From: Bisporella sp. PMI_857
Taxonomy: Eukaryota > Ascomycota > Leotiomycetes > Helotiales > Helotiaceae
Direction: 5' to 3'
NCBI GenBank assembly: GCA_021307315.1
Contig: JAJSPD010000072.1
Location: forward strand, 124,001-188,000
Length of the DNA: 64,000 bases
Made by a program: the position numbers and the translations under genes. The notes under the pieces were generated by a model, which was not told where the DNA came from, searched no databases, and saw only the letters and a list, made by a program, of their open reading frames with translations. Positions 1-9,217 of this stretch are shown in pieces; the first letter of the stretch is position 1, and the number at the start of each line of letters is the position of its first letter.

Positions 1-449
1 TTGTGATATACCGTTTTTCAAACCACCGCCTAAGCCTAAGCACCATTTCATCCAGTCGAGAGAGTTATATTCAGCGCTGTTCAGCGAGCGTCCCGGGGCT
101 TTATAAGCTGTACTCCCTATAATTATAGGGGGCTGCAGCGTTGCTTAGCGTTCGCGTTAGAGGCTGCTAAGCTGTAAAGCCCTGTAATTTTGCTTAGTCA
201 GAATTATCAATCCACGCCATGGTGTGAACAGATAGGGATTCGGTGTGCCTGGACCCGTAACCACCACAAACCCTGATTCAGCGCTTGTCCCTGCTGCATG
301 GACTGCGCCTCACTGCACGCCGTCCTTGGCTCACGGCGCCAGACACTTATATAACACAATATTAGTTCGCAGTCCTCCGCAAATCTCTCCTGTCTCCTTT
401 AAGCCTTGTACAGCCTCGTCTAGCCTCGTCTTATTATTGCTGTCGGAGA
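1..449. other. Intergenic stretch upstream of the Zn2Cys6 gene
   Basis: No coding sequence is supported here. Positions 95-109 and 170-183 form a short imperfect inverted repeat around an AT-rich core, which might be a decayed miniature element. From about 370 onward the sequence resembles 12665 onward, so the left edge of the segment duplicated at 12.7-14.9 kb lies near here. Confidence 0.4.
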
Positions 450-1855
450 ATGAAGGCAGTACAGAAATCTCGTCGGTCGCACTACAAGACTAAGACTGGC
501 TGCGTTCAGTGCAAGAAACGCAAGATCAAGGCAGGCCGACCTCTACAGTTCTCAGCACTATCGCTACTTTTCTCCCGAGCGTCTACTTATCCTGCAACAC
601 CACGCGATGCTCAAAATTCTTGCTGACTGAAATAACAGTGCGATGAACAAAAGCCATCGTGCCGCAAGTGTGAACTTCGTGGAACATCGTGCCTTTATAC
701 CCACAAACATCCGCTCGGAGGCGCCGATGCCTCCTCGACGCTGTCATCGCAAAAGTCGGCGCCTAATGCGTCCTTGCCCCCCCCAATACTTGACACTAGC
801 CGGTCCACAACCTTCACTATGCTCGACCTCGAGCTTGTCCACTCCTGGACCAGCACCTCGGGTCCCGTAACCTTTCGAGAAAAGCCGTCCAATTCATCGA
901 CCTTCCATCTTACCTGTTTCGAAATAGCCTTACAGCATCCCTTCTTAATGCACGAGATTCTCTCGCTTTCCGCTCTGTATCTCGCGCAGACCAAACCAGA
1001 ATCAGTGACTCCCTACAATCTCGCATCTACCGCACACCATGATCTAGCAGTCTGTATTTCCGGTTCAGGAGCACTTTCCCCCCTCATGCAATCAATTCAT
1101 TGTACCCATCTTAAAGTCGCTACTATGACCACAATCTGACTACTAACCAGCTCTCCCTTTCTCAACCCGCCTTCGCAACCCTCTCCCCCTTGAACGCCGA
1201 CGCCTGCTTCGCCTTCAGCATGCTCTTAATAGCCCACTTGTGCATCCCTCAACCCACCACCTCAAACCGCAACTCCCCACCCTTGTCTCAAATATGCCAA
1301 GACTCAGGGCCTATGCATATCCAATGGATCAAAATGCACCGTGGCATCCGCGCCATTCGCACCGCCGCATCGCCATGGCTGGCAGACGGTGCGTTCGCTC
1401 AATTTAGCCCCTTACAAGACCTGATCGAGACCTCCACTCTTAAGCCACTTCCGTTACTCGAGCAGCAGCATCTAGACTCTTTAGCCAATGTGTGGGTTAT
1501 ATCCTTACACGCAGATTCGGTAAAGGAGACATTGAACGAAGCATTAGCAGAACTTCGATATCTCGCCTCGTTTATAAACACTAGCGAGAGTGACATGAAA
1601 CATATCCCAGCAATGGCTTGGCTCTCTTCGGTGCCTGAAGAGTTTGTGAGACTAGTGGAATTGCAGGTTCCGGAGGCAATGTTAATTTTAGCGAGTTATG
1701 CGGTATATTTGAAGAGGATCCAGTATATGTGGTGGTGCAAAGGTGCTGGGGAGGCGCTGTTGAATGTGGTGATGGGTGTATTAGGAGCCGATAGTAAGAG
1801 TAAGTGGAAGGAGTATTTGAGATGGCCTACTAGAGAGGCTTTAGGGCAGCGATAG
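450..1855 (+). pseudogene. Zn2Cys6 (UPC2-like) transcription factor, probably broken
   Basis: The ATG at 450 opens an exon ending GCVQCKKRKIK. After an intron (531-638) the frame resumes CDEQKPSCRKCELRGTSC, so the six cysteines fit the fungal C-x2-C-x6-C-x6-C-x2-C-x8-C binuclear zinc cluster that binds DNA. A fungal transcription-factor middle region follows (LDLELVHSW near 815, then HPFLMHEILSLSALYLA), as in UPC2-type regulators. The intron starts GC rather than GT and ends CAG. The frame changes between about 1050 and 1130: the first part runs into TGA at 1137-1139, while the C-terminal part (LNADACFAF to the stop at 1855) lies in another frame. This is either an unrecognised intron or a frameshift. 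A more decayed copy lies at 12735-14029. Targets are unknown; the neighbouring RTA1 gene is a plausible one, but that is inference. Confidence 0.75.
531..638 (+). other. GC-AG intron in the zinc-cluster codons
   Basis: The zinc cluster is only completed if 531-638 is removed. The donor reads AAG/GCAGGC and the acceptor AACAG/TGC, with a CTGAC branch-like motif about 15 nt before the acceptor. In the duplicate copy the same donor position reads AAG/GCATGT, so the GC donor predates the duplication or was kept in both copies. Confidence 0.6.
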
Positions 1856-2443
1856 CCTGCGGGGATTGGTGACCCAGAAAACTTCTAGATCAGGACCTGA
1901 CGCTAAGGCTATGTAGTCAAACGGCAGTGCGGATAAATTCCCTTAAGTGGCGTTTGGGGTTGTCTTCTAATATACCGCATTGCAATTTATCCTCTGGAGC
2001 GATTCCGGCCATCGAGATCTATTGAATGCGAGGTTTTTGTTACCAAAACTTCAAAACATCTGCCCATATTCAACCCAAGCCTCAATTATACACAAGTACA
2101 ATGGCATAATTCTCAAAGTGCTGGTAGCCTAGGGTCAGGCTGTCACTGCAAGTAATCTGATGGGGAGTTTCCCTTGAACACAGAACACGAGCCATTTCCT
2201 TGCTGCAACAACACTTTCTATGATGGAATAATAACAGTTCAAGCGCAATACCCTCTATTTTAAAAGTTAACGAAGTAACAGGGGAGCTTCCAAATCCAAA
2301 CTAAATATACATCTAGCATTATCACTCACCGCCAACCCGAGTACTCTCCCTCCATCCTTCACTCAACAAATCTTCCAGCTTCCAATTGCCTCTACCCAAC
2401 TCTACGGCTTATCAAAAAAGCACAAACCCTCATCTAACACTCA
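1856..2443. other. Intergenic region shared with the duplicate at 14.0-14.85 kb
   Basis: No gene is visible. Most of this stretch is recognisable again at 14030-14845, in the same order, which shows that the duplication covered intergenic DNA as well as genes. The duplicate carries about 200 extra bases (14121-14325) that are missing here. Confidence 0.6.
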
Positions 2444-3538
2444 TCACTCTCTTGAACACGATCCTTTTGCTTTGCCCTGCTGGCTAGGAAAAGTCCGTAA
2501 CTCCGAGTCTGACGCTGCTTCTGCCCCCCTTGGCTCATTACCCTTCAACAAATCCCCAATTTGACTCGGATGCACGACATTCAGAATTGTCATGACAGCA
2601 AACATAAGCACCGCGTCAAAAATATACAAAAACACCTCCTTACTCTGTAGATACCCTTCTCGTCCCTGAATATACTCGACTACCCGAAAGATCGATCGCA
2701 GCATGATCAACGCATTGGCAGCATAGAGCGCCCACATGTGTTTGCGCCACGGGATGGAGGGCAGGTCGGAGAGGGGTGTTGGGGATTTTCCGATGCGTCT
2801 GTGTAAGAGGAAGGAGGTGAAGATGAAGATTCCGAAGCAGATTATTTGGATAAACAGGCCAATGATGAAGACTTTTTGGCCAAGGTCGGACTTGGATTTA
2901 TTACCGCTATTAGAAGCGCTAGCGAGTATGGCGCCGCCTAGATAAATGGGTTAGGACCCGGTGCTTGGCGCGTGGAAGAAGGCATCTGGAGATTGGGGGG
3001 ACTATATACCTGCACCTTAGGCTAAGAATGACACGACGTCGCCCGTTACAAAGATCTTGGCGAGCCAACGCTGTCTGATCTGTGAATGTTTCTCGCCATC
3101 TATGAGCAGGATGATGCGCCCGAGAACCATATATATCGACGCCGCGAAGAACGCGGATGCGAGAAGGAGGAGTAGTGCTTGGATGATAAAAGGGCCTTTG
3201 CTATAGTCGGGGGCTTCTTTGGAGGATATCATTCGCCCAGCATATCCAATGATTTCAACTAAGAATGGAAAGCATTAGTGGCGCTTATACACTCGATAGT
3301 GAAATGAGGGGTGTGGAGTGAAGTGAATGGTCTTACAGAACCCTCCGATGACAAAAGGGACGAGGAACCAGGCTCTTGAACGAATCATTTGCCAGAGACG
3401 TAGAGCAGTACTAATGGCAAAGAAAGCGATGAATATAATGGCAGCGACTATGGAAGGCTCGTACTCATACAACGGTAGTTTAGCAATCTTTGCAGATTCG
3501 AAGATCAATAAAATTATATAAGATATGAAAGTCGGCAA
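2444..3538 (-). pseudogene. RTA1-like seven-TM protein with one nonsense codon
   Basis: Three exons splice cleanly: 3538-3337, 3258-3010 and 2937-2444, with introns of 78 and 72 nt that have GT-AG ends. The joined protein has the RTA1 signature: LYEYEPSIVAAIIF, ALRLWQMIRSR, the GFFEIIGYAGRMISS junction, GPFIIQALLLLLA, YMVLGRIILLIDGE and YIFDAVLMF. These are hydrophobic membrane segments of the fungal lipid-translocating exporter / RTA1 family, linked to 7-aminocholesterol and sphingoid-base resistance and placed in the plasma membrane. At 3019-3017 the conserved FL(V/A)QGAGG motif reads FLA-stop-GAGG. A CAA glutamine has most likely become TAA, a CpA-to-TpA change. Everything else looks functional, so the loss may be recent. 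A fragment of its 3' end is duplicated at 14846-14917. Confidence 0.85.
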
Positions 3539-3659
3539 GAGGGCTGGGATTATAACCGAGAGGGTTGGGGTCTAAATAAAGTCGTCTAATCGATCCCAAA
3601 TACTCAGCTCATAATCACCCTCCTGCTGAACGCTCAAGCGCTTTTTATATTCGTCGCCA

Positions 3660-5443
3660 ATTAGCTCCAAATCACCTCGATATTATAGCTTCTCACCAGG
3701 TAGCTAGAGTGCCTCCTAAATCGACCGTAGTTGCGTTGCGTCAGCTAGATCCTTCCTTAGATATCATACCTCGAGATATCTATAATATCAACGCTGAATT
3801 GACTCGTAACAAACGAAGTGGAAAACCACCACCTGAAGCTTTGATCGCGCAATTAGAATCTCAAAATTCTGAAGGAAAAGTGGTATTTTCTATGGAAAAC
3901 GATGATCAAGGCTATATCAACTTTCTATCTATTGCGGCCACAAAGTCAGTAGAATATTTGAACAAAAACGCCGAAGTAATATTGCTTGATTGCACTTACA
4001 AAACCAACAAATTCGGTATGCCTTTGCTTCATATTGTGGCTATCGACGGTATGAATAAACGTTTATGGTTGCGATTTGCTTTCTCGATCGGGAAAATGAA
4101 GATTACTACAATAAAGCTATATTGCAATTTCGTCAGCTTTTCGAGCAATTTGTGTATCCTTCAGTACTTGCAACCGACCATGATCCTGCTCTAATTTCAG
4201 CTCTTGAACGCCACTTTCCAGCTATTCATACTAAGGTTGTTCTCTGCTTTTGGCATATCCTTAAAAACGTTACTTTTCACCGTAAAGCTAAGTTCGAGAC
4301 TCAAGAGCGTTGGGAGCTATTTGTAAGAGGATTTCGAGACACCGTACACGCTAAAACTGAGGGCGAATATGAGGATGTATTGCAAGAATGGAAAGTCGAT
4401 TTTCATTGGAATGATGGCCATCTACACGTCAGCGTACCCTCTTCGACACCGCAAGAGATCCAGGAATTAGCTGAGTTTGAGTTAGAGCGTGAAGCACTTG
4501 CTTACTGTATTGGCCAGTGGCTAGGGAAGCACAAATCGAAGGTCGTTCACGCTTGGGTTGATCGACATTTCCATGCAGGAGCTCGTACTAATTCAGCTAT
4601 AGAAGGAGGTCATCACACCCTTAAAAGCTGGATAGGCACGTCTACGGGTGATTTAACAACTGTATAGGAAAGTAAGCAACGGGCAATTGAAGTTTAGTTA
4701 ATTAAAATACAGCAGAAAAGAGCGAAAGAACGTCAGTCAGTACCTATACACCTTTCGAGCTTATTCTACCATGGAGTAACTAGCAGTATCACCACTTTTG
4801 GGCTGAAATTACTATCAGAGCAATACGCGATTTATCAACAAAAAAAGCAATTGGAAGCAGACCATTCTCATACAATTTGTACTGGTAATTTCTCCTCTGC
4901 GTTTGGCGTACCGTGCTGGCATACAATCAAGCTCGAAATCGATTACAATCAAGTCATTCAGCCACTCGATTTTCACCCTCATTATCACTACTTATAGCCT
5001 CCTCCAGGTGTTGAACCTATCGAATTTCCTACTCCTACTCTCGATCCTATTAGCTATCAAAGACGTCGATCACGCCAGCACAGTCGACTACGAGCTACAC
5101 AAACAGGAGGATTCTAAGCCAATTCGAAGAAATATCACAGCCTTTGCGGCACTGTTCAGCTTGTATTGCTTATGGGCATGATAAAGCAACTTGTAGAGGG
5201 TGCCAATTAACTGGCCATACTAGAAGTACGTGCCCTAATCAACCTTCAACGCCTTTTACAAACCGAGATATAGCTATTTACGAACCTTTCTCTTCTTTAC
5301 ACTCAGCCTACAACTCTTTCTATAGCAGTCAACCTTGTCGAAATCACATAAAAGCTGAAGGAAATCTGCTGCAAGAGGAAGAGCGAGTACCTGCAACTCA
5401 ATACGCAATCGATTTTGAAAGGCAAATGGGTCGGCTTTTTTAG
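3660..5443 (+). mobile_element. Mutator-like (MULE) transposase relic
   Basis: The first coding block (about 3709-4080) contains LRQLDPSLDIIPRDIYNI, then VILLDCTYKTN (first catalytic D) and MPLLHIVAIDGMNK. After a frameshift near 4075 the second block (to 4667) has LATDHDPALISALE (second D), CFWHILKN and NSAIEGGHHTLKSWI (catalytic E region). This order is typical of fungal MULE transposases. A zinc knuckle (CSACIAYGHDKATC, then CQLTGHTRSTC) lies out of frame at 5147-5240. The DNA-binding FAR1-like N-terminus is missing or unrecognisable, there is no ATG at the start, and several stops lie between 4668 and 5140. No terminal repeats were found. It is inactive. Confidence 0.8.
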
Positions 5444-5449
5444 ATTTTA

Positions 5450-5942
5450 ATACTATATTGGCTATATTGACCATATTGGCTATTTAACTCGATTTTATTG
5501 AAGTTGTTGGGTCGTATGCCCTCCGTCTGCAGCTCCTTGAGTCTGCCTATTGTCTGTTTCGTATGCGCTTACGATTGTCTTCGCTTTCCGTTTGCCGTCT
5601 CGTGGAATCGTCCCATCACCTGGTATTGCGGTTTAGGCTTAGCTGGGCGAATAAAATTCATCACCGTTACCATTTACCTTCTCTCCTTAGTTTAGAATCC
5701 TCGTAATAGAACCTCCCTACTAGCTCCAATAGCGCCAGTTGTAAGGTCCTGGAGTAGTGTGGCACAAATCAGTTCTCATTGGTACAAAGACTAATCTCTA
5801 CACTTTCTACTGCGTCCTGAGTCCCCTACCTATACCTCCGTACCCCTGGCGACTCCCTACATGCCCACACATCCAAGTCTCAGAGCCTTTACCGAGCCCC
5901 CTGATTGCCCTTCAGCACGTGATATCTGGTACCTGACACCAG
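5450..5942. other. Non-coding stretch after the MULE relic
   Basis: No supported gene. It includes the repeat at about 5628-5715 described separately. Just before the MITE copy at 5943 there is a CCTGACA string that looks like the right end of another copy of that MITE. Confidence 0.35.
5628..5715 (+). repeat. Dispersed repeat shared with 46468-46575
   Basis: The string TAGGCTTAGCTGGGCG, then AATAAAA, a variable AC-rich stretch, CTCCTTAGTTTA and CTCGTAATA, occurs here and again at 46468-46565 in the same orientation. The second copy carries a CTA triplet expansion between the shared blocks. It may be the tail of a retroposon, but no coding part is attached and the family is not recognised. 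Confidence 0.45.
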
Positions 5943-6068
5943 TGTCAGAAATAGGGTTTATTAGGCAAGAGGAGTCAATTAGAGGATCTGTGAGGGTATC
6001 ACGGTGATGGAAATACAGGCTTGTATGAATGTTACAGATGATGATATTATCTACAGTTCTGAGCCGTA
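5943..6068 (+). repeat. MITE copy A (184-bp family), truncated by pogo-B
   Basis: It starts TGTCAGAAATAGGGTTTATTAGG and follows the intact copy at 42110-42293 as far as its GTTCTGAGCCGTA. There a pogo-type terminal repeat begins at a TA dinucleotide, as expected for insertion of a pogo element into the MITE. Confidence 0.75.
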
Positions 6069-6585
6069 ACCGAGATCCCGTGACAAATCCCGTCCCGCAT
6101 CAAATCCCACTCAAAAATACATTCTATATAAATCTTCAAACATGAATAACTACGCCAAATCAGACGTTATTGACAAAGCTGTTGATTCAATTCGATCAGG
6201 GGAGTTTCTAAATGCTTCCCAAGCAGCGGCACACTTTGGATGTGATCGTACGTCGATTAGCAAAAAGGCTGAAGGGTCAAACCTGTCATAAAGCCCATGC
6301 AGACTCTGTTGGCCGACAATGCCTTACAGACCTTCAGGAACGAGAGCTCATTCGTAGGATTAACGATTTGAGTGAAAGTCAAATGCCTCCTACTAGTAGA
6401 ATAGTCAGGAACCTTGCGGAAGAGCTAAGAGAAGAGAGTGTAAGGAAGAACTGAGTCGGCCAATTTGTAGCTCGGCATAACTCGGAACTTAAATCGATGT
6501 ACTTGCGTAACATTGATAATTTGCGAGTTGCCGCTGAATATAAGCCTATGTTTCAATTGTTTTATGACAACGTAAGTGTTAGTAC
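6069..6585 (+). mobile_element. pogo-B element, 5' fragment
   Basis: It begins ACCGAGATCCCGTGACA, the same terminal repeat found at 40619 (reverse) and 38609, after a TA target site. It encodes the N-terminal part of the pogo-B transposase (MNNYAKSDVIDKAVDSIR at 6141; homeodomain-like HTH), with a frameshift near 6260 and a stop at 6452-6454. The element ends just after the first intron donor, where MITE copy B and its flank begin. The intact coding version is on the minus strand at 38938-40546. Confidence 0.8.
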
Positions 6586-6769
6586 TGTCAGGAATCGGCT
6601 TACGTAAGTAGGCCAAGGAGCTAGGGCATACCTGCCACGTATATATTTACGGCTGAGAACTGTAGATAATCATCATCTGTAACACTCCTAACAAGCCTGA
6701 GTACAATCGCTGTGATACCTTCACTGATCCTCTCATCCATTCCCTGCCTAATACACCCTATTTCTGTCA
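6586..6769 (-). repeat. MITE copy B, complete, 184 bp with 5-bp target duplication
   Basis: It runs from TGTCAGGAATCGGCTTACG to TATTTCTGTCA and is flanked by AGTAC on both sides (6581-6585 and 6770-6774). A related empty site with a single AGTAC (GTTAGTACAATTAAC on the minus strand) exists near 41521-41537. It has the same length as the copy at 42110-42293, in the opposite orientation. Confidence 0.85.
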
Positions 6770-6910
6770 AGTACAATTAACTAGAGAGGTCATGTGGTCA
6801 CGCACTTTGACAGAAATAGGGTGTATTAGGCAGGGAATGGATGAGAGGATCAGTGAAGGTATCACAGCGATTGTATTCAGGCTTGTTAGGAGTGTTACAG
6901 ATGATGATTA

Positions 6911-8752
6911 AGTCCGTGCACCCCCATCCGAACCACCCCCCCATCAGAACCACCTAAAATTAAGCGATTTTCAGACCGCTACTCCCACTATTTTTGTTTT
7001 TATTGAATTAATTCTAATCTAAATTACTTCAAACTTTGGATTTTACTTCTTAAGCTAGTTATGCCTCAATATACCGAAGATGATATAGCTCAAGCTATAA
7101 AGGATGTTGGAAATGGCAAGTCTATTAGGCTAGCTGCTCGAGAATGGGGTATTCCTTACCCTACCCTCCGAGGTCGAATTGCAGGCAAAGAAGACCATTC
7201 TATTGCAGCGGAAAATCAACAGAGGTTATCAAAGGTACAAGAAGAACACTTAGCTTCATGGGTTCTTGTTCAAGAGGCTTTAGGAGTGCCCTTGACTCAT
7301 GCGCAAATCAAACAGTTTGCCCAGCGCCTTTTAGACCTTAAAGGAGATAGCAAATCACTAGGAAAACGCTGGATGCAAGCTTTTCTACGACGCAACCCTA
7401 TTCTCAAGACTCAGAGGTTTCGTAATATTGATTCTCAGCGTGTTAATGGGGCTACTACTTCTATAATCAAGTCCTGGTTTCAGCTCCTTCTCCTTCCTCA
7501 AATCCAAGCTATTTCGCCCGAAAATCGGTGGAATATGGATGAATCCGGTATTATGGAGGGTTATGGAGCAAATGGGCTAGTAGTCGGAAGTGCTGAAAAG
7601 CGTTCTATTCAAAAGAAACAGCCTGGATCTCGTGCTTGGACATCATTTATTGAGTGTGTTTCAGCAAGTGGAAGAGCACTTACTCCGTTAGTAATTTTCA
7701 AAGGGAAAACAGTCCAACAACAATGGTTTCCTATAGACCTTACTCCGTACGAAGGCTGGCAGTTTACAGCTACCGAAAATGCCTGGACTTCAGATAATAC
7801 AGCTGTGGAATGGCTCCAGAAAGTGTTTCTTCCTCAAACATCCACTCTAGAGCCTAGACTCCTTATTCTAGATGGCCATGGAAGTCATGAAACTACTGAA
7901 TTCATGTACTTGTGCTACCAGCATAATGTATATCTTTTATTTTTACCTCCACATACTTCTCACGTTCTTCAACCTTTGGATTTATCAGTCTTTTCTTCCC
8001 TCAAAAGTCACTACCGGAAAGAAGTTGGATATTTGACTCTTTTGACAGATTCTAGCCCAATTGGAAAGCAGAATTTCTTAGCCTGCTACCAGAAAGCTAG
8101 AAAAGAGGCTTTGGCTGCTAAGATTATTAAAAATGGGTGGAAAGCAACTGGTCTTTGGCCAAAATCCATGGCAAAACCACTTATGAGCCCTTTACTCTTG
8201 GAGAATAGTAATATGGCCAAAAAGACTCCTACACATACTTCACAAGCTTTACAGAACCTAATCGAAGGTTCTACAGTCAATTCATTTCAACCTGTATGGT
8301 CTACACCTAAAAAATCGACTGAAATGAAAGCCCAGGCAGCTAGGTTCCAAAAGCTCCAGGACCAAAGTCATTTGACACAAAGGCTCTTATTTCGGAAGAT
8401 TATAAAAGGTTTTGAAAAGCAAGAGAGTGTTTTAGCAGATCATGAGCTTAGAATTCACTCTTTAGAAGTTCAATTAGAGAAGGCTAGGCCTAAGAAACGG
8501 AAAAAGGTTAAAACTAGCCCAAATTCCAAGTTTGCAGATATTGAAGCTATTTACAAAGCGCAAATAGCAGCTGACGGGGCTAGAATTGAGGAGGAAGAAG
8601 AAGAAATAGCTAGTCTATCTGATTCTACTTTAGATTGTATTGAAATTGAGTAGTTATTTAATTATAATTATTTAAGTGTGGGCAGTAGTCTGAAAATCGC
8701 TTAATTTTAGGTGGTTCTGATGGGGGGTGGTTCGGATGGGGGTGCACGGACT
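6911..8752 (+). mobile_element. Complete pogo/Fot1-type DNA transposon (pogo-A)
   Basis: The terminal inverted repeats are about 66 bp (6911-6976 and 8688-8752), beginning AGTCCGTGCACCCCCATCC. They match except for a one-base difference in a C run. TA duplications flank the element (6909-6910 and 8753-8754). One open transposase fills most of the interior (7061-8653). Length 1842 bp is typical of Fot1/pogo elements. With both ends and the gene intact it could be recently active or still active. Confidence 0.93.
7061..8653 (+). CDS. pogo/Fot1 family transposase (530 aa)
   Basis: The order of domains is standard for the family. There is an N-terminal psq-type helix-turn-helix (about 5-50: YTEDDIAQAIKDVGNGKSIR, AAREWGIPYPTLRGRI), then a CENP-B/Tc5-type DNA-binding domain (about 70-135: GKRWMQAFLRRNP), then a DDE_1 catalytic core. 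The three catalytic aspartates are visible in NMDESGIMEG, LILDGHGSHE and LQPLDLSVFS, giving the DDD triad of pogo elements. A charged, coiled-coil-like C-terminus follows (KKRKKVKTS, EEEEEEIASL). The ATG at 7061 is preceded by an in-element leader of about 85 bp after the terminal repeat. It cuts and pastes the element at TA sites in the nucleus. No frame damage is seen. Related broken sequence lies at 52622-53513. Confidence 0.95.
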   Translation: MPQYTEDDIAQAIKDVGNGKSIRLAAREWGIPYPTLRGRIAGKEDHSIAAENQQRLSKVQEEHLASWVLVQEALGVPLTHAQIKQFAQRLLDLKGDSKSLGKRWMQAFLRRNPILKTQRFRNIDSQRVNGATTSIIKSWFQLLLLPQIQAISPENRWNMDESGIMEGYGANGLVVGSAEKRSIQKKQPGSRAWTSFIECVSASGRALTPLVIFKGKTVQQQWFPIDLTPYEGWQFTATENAWTSDNTAVEWLQKVFLPQTSTLEPRLLILDGHGSHETTEFMYLCYQHNVYLLFLPPHTSHVLQPLDLSVFSSLKSHYRKEVGYLTLLTDSSPIGKQNFLACYQKARKEALAAKIIKNGWKATGLWPKSMAKPLMSPLLLENSNMAKKTPTHTSQALQNLIEGSTVNSFQPVWSTPKKSTEMKAQAARFQKLQDQSHLTQRLLFRKIIKGFEKQESVLADHELRIHSLEVQLEKARPKKRKKVKTSPNSKFADIEAIYKAQIAADGARIEEEEEEIASLSDSTLDCIEIE

Positions 8753-8835
8753 TATCTATAGTTCTCAGCCGTAAATATATACGTGGCAGGTATGCCCTAG
8801 CTCCTTGGCCTACTTACGTAAGCCGATTCCTGACA

Positions 8836-9026
8836 GTGCCCGACAAGGGTCGGTACCGTGATATTACAAAGCCATATCAGTATGCAGTGGTGCAGTGCTT
8901 AATAGAGATCCCGCGGCCTTTAAATCTACAGGCCCTGTGAGCCTATGCCACTTTAAACACCTACGTTAACAGATACGTAACAGAAAGTATAGCTTTACAA
9001 AGAACCCAATCAACCTTCGACATTAT
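8836..9026. other. Unassigned spacer
   Basis: Short stretch between MITE copy C and the small repeat next to the oxidase gene. No gene or repeat partner was recognised. Confidence 0.3.
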
Positions 9027-9211
9027 TGATTCAGGAGGTTCACAAAGTAATGCAAATGAACGATTGATTGATCTCTGAAGTTTTCTACATACAGGAAGCA
9101 AGCTCCTCTTATATGCAAGAGGAGTGCGTAAGTCATTACGAATGATGACGACTCAGCCCCTTAGGAGCCGCGTAAGGAGAGTAAGTGGCAAACTATAGTT
9201 CCTGATTCGAC
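9027..9211 (+). repeat. Second MITE-like repeat (about 185 bp), copy 1
   Basis: The block from TGATTCAGGAGGTTCACAAAG to CCTGATTCGA occurs again at 22397-22575 with few differences. The ends form a short imperfect inverted repeat (TCGAWTCAGG). Here the flanks read GACATTA on the left and GACATTTA on the right, a possible target duplication. It abuts the 3' end of the oxidase gene. Confidence 0.6.
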
Positions 9212-9217
9212 AGACAT

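Larger units (their letters stand above)
6808..8835 (+). repeat. MITE copy C, split by the intact pogo-A transposon
   Basis: The left part is 6808-6910 (TGACAGAAATAGGGTGTATT) and the right part is 8753-8835 (ending GCCGATTCCTGACA). The 1842-bp pogo-A transposon sits between them at a TA. With the insertion removed, the copy is a near mirror image of copy B, separated from it by only 38 bp, so B and C form a large inverted pair. Confidence 0.8.

Noticed and set aside
245..493. 82-codon ORF upstream of the Zn2Cys6 start
   Set aside because: It begins with GTG, has no domain, and overlaps the zinc-cluster exon in another frame.
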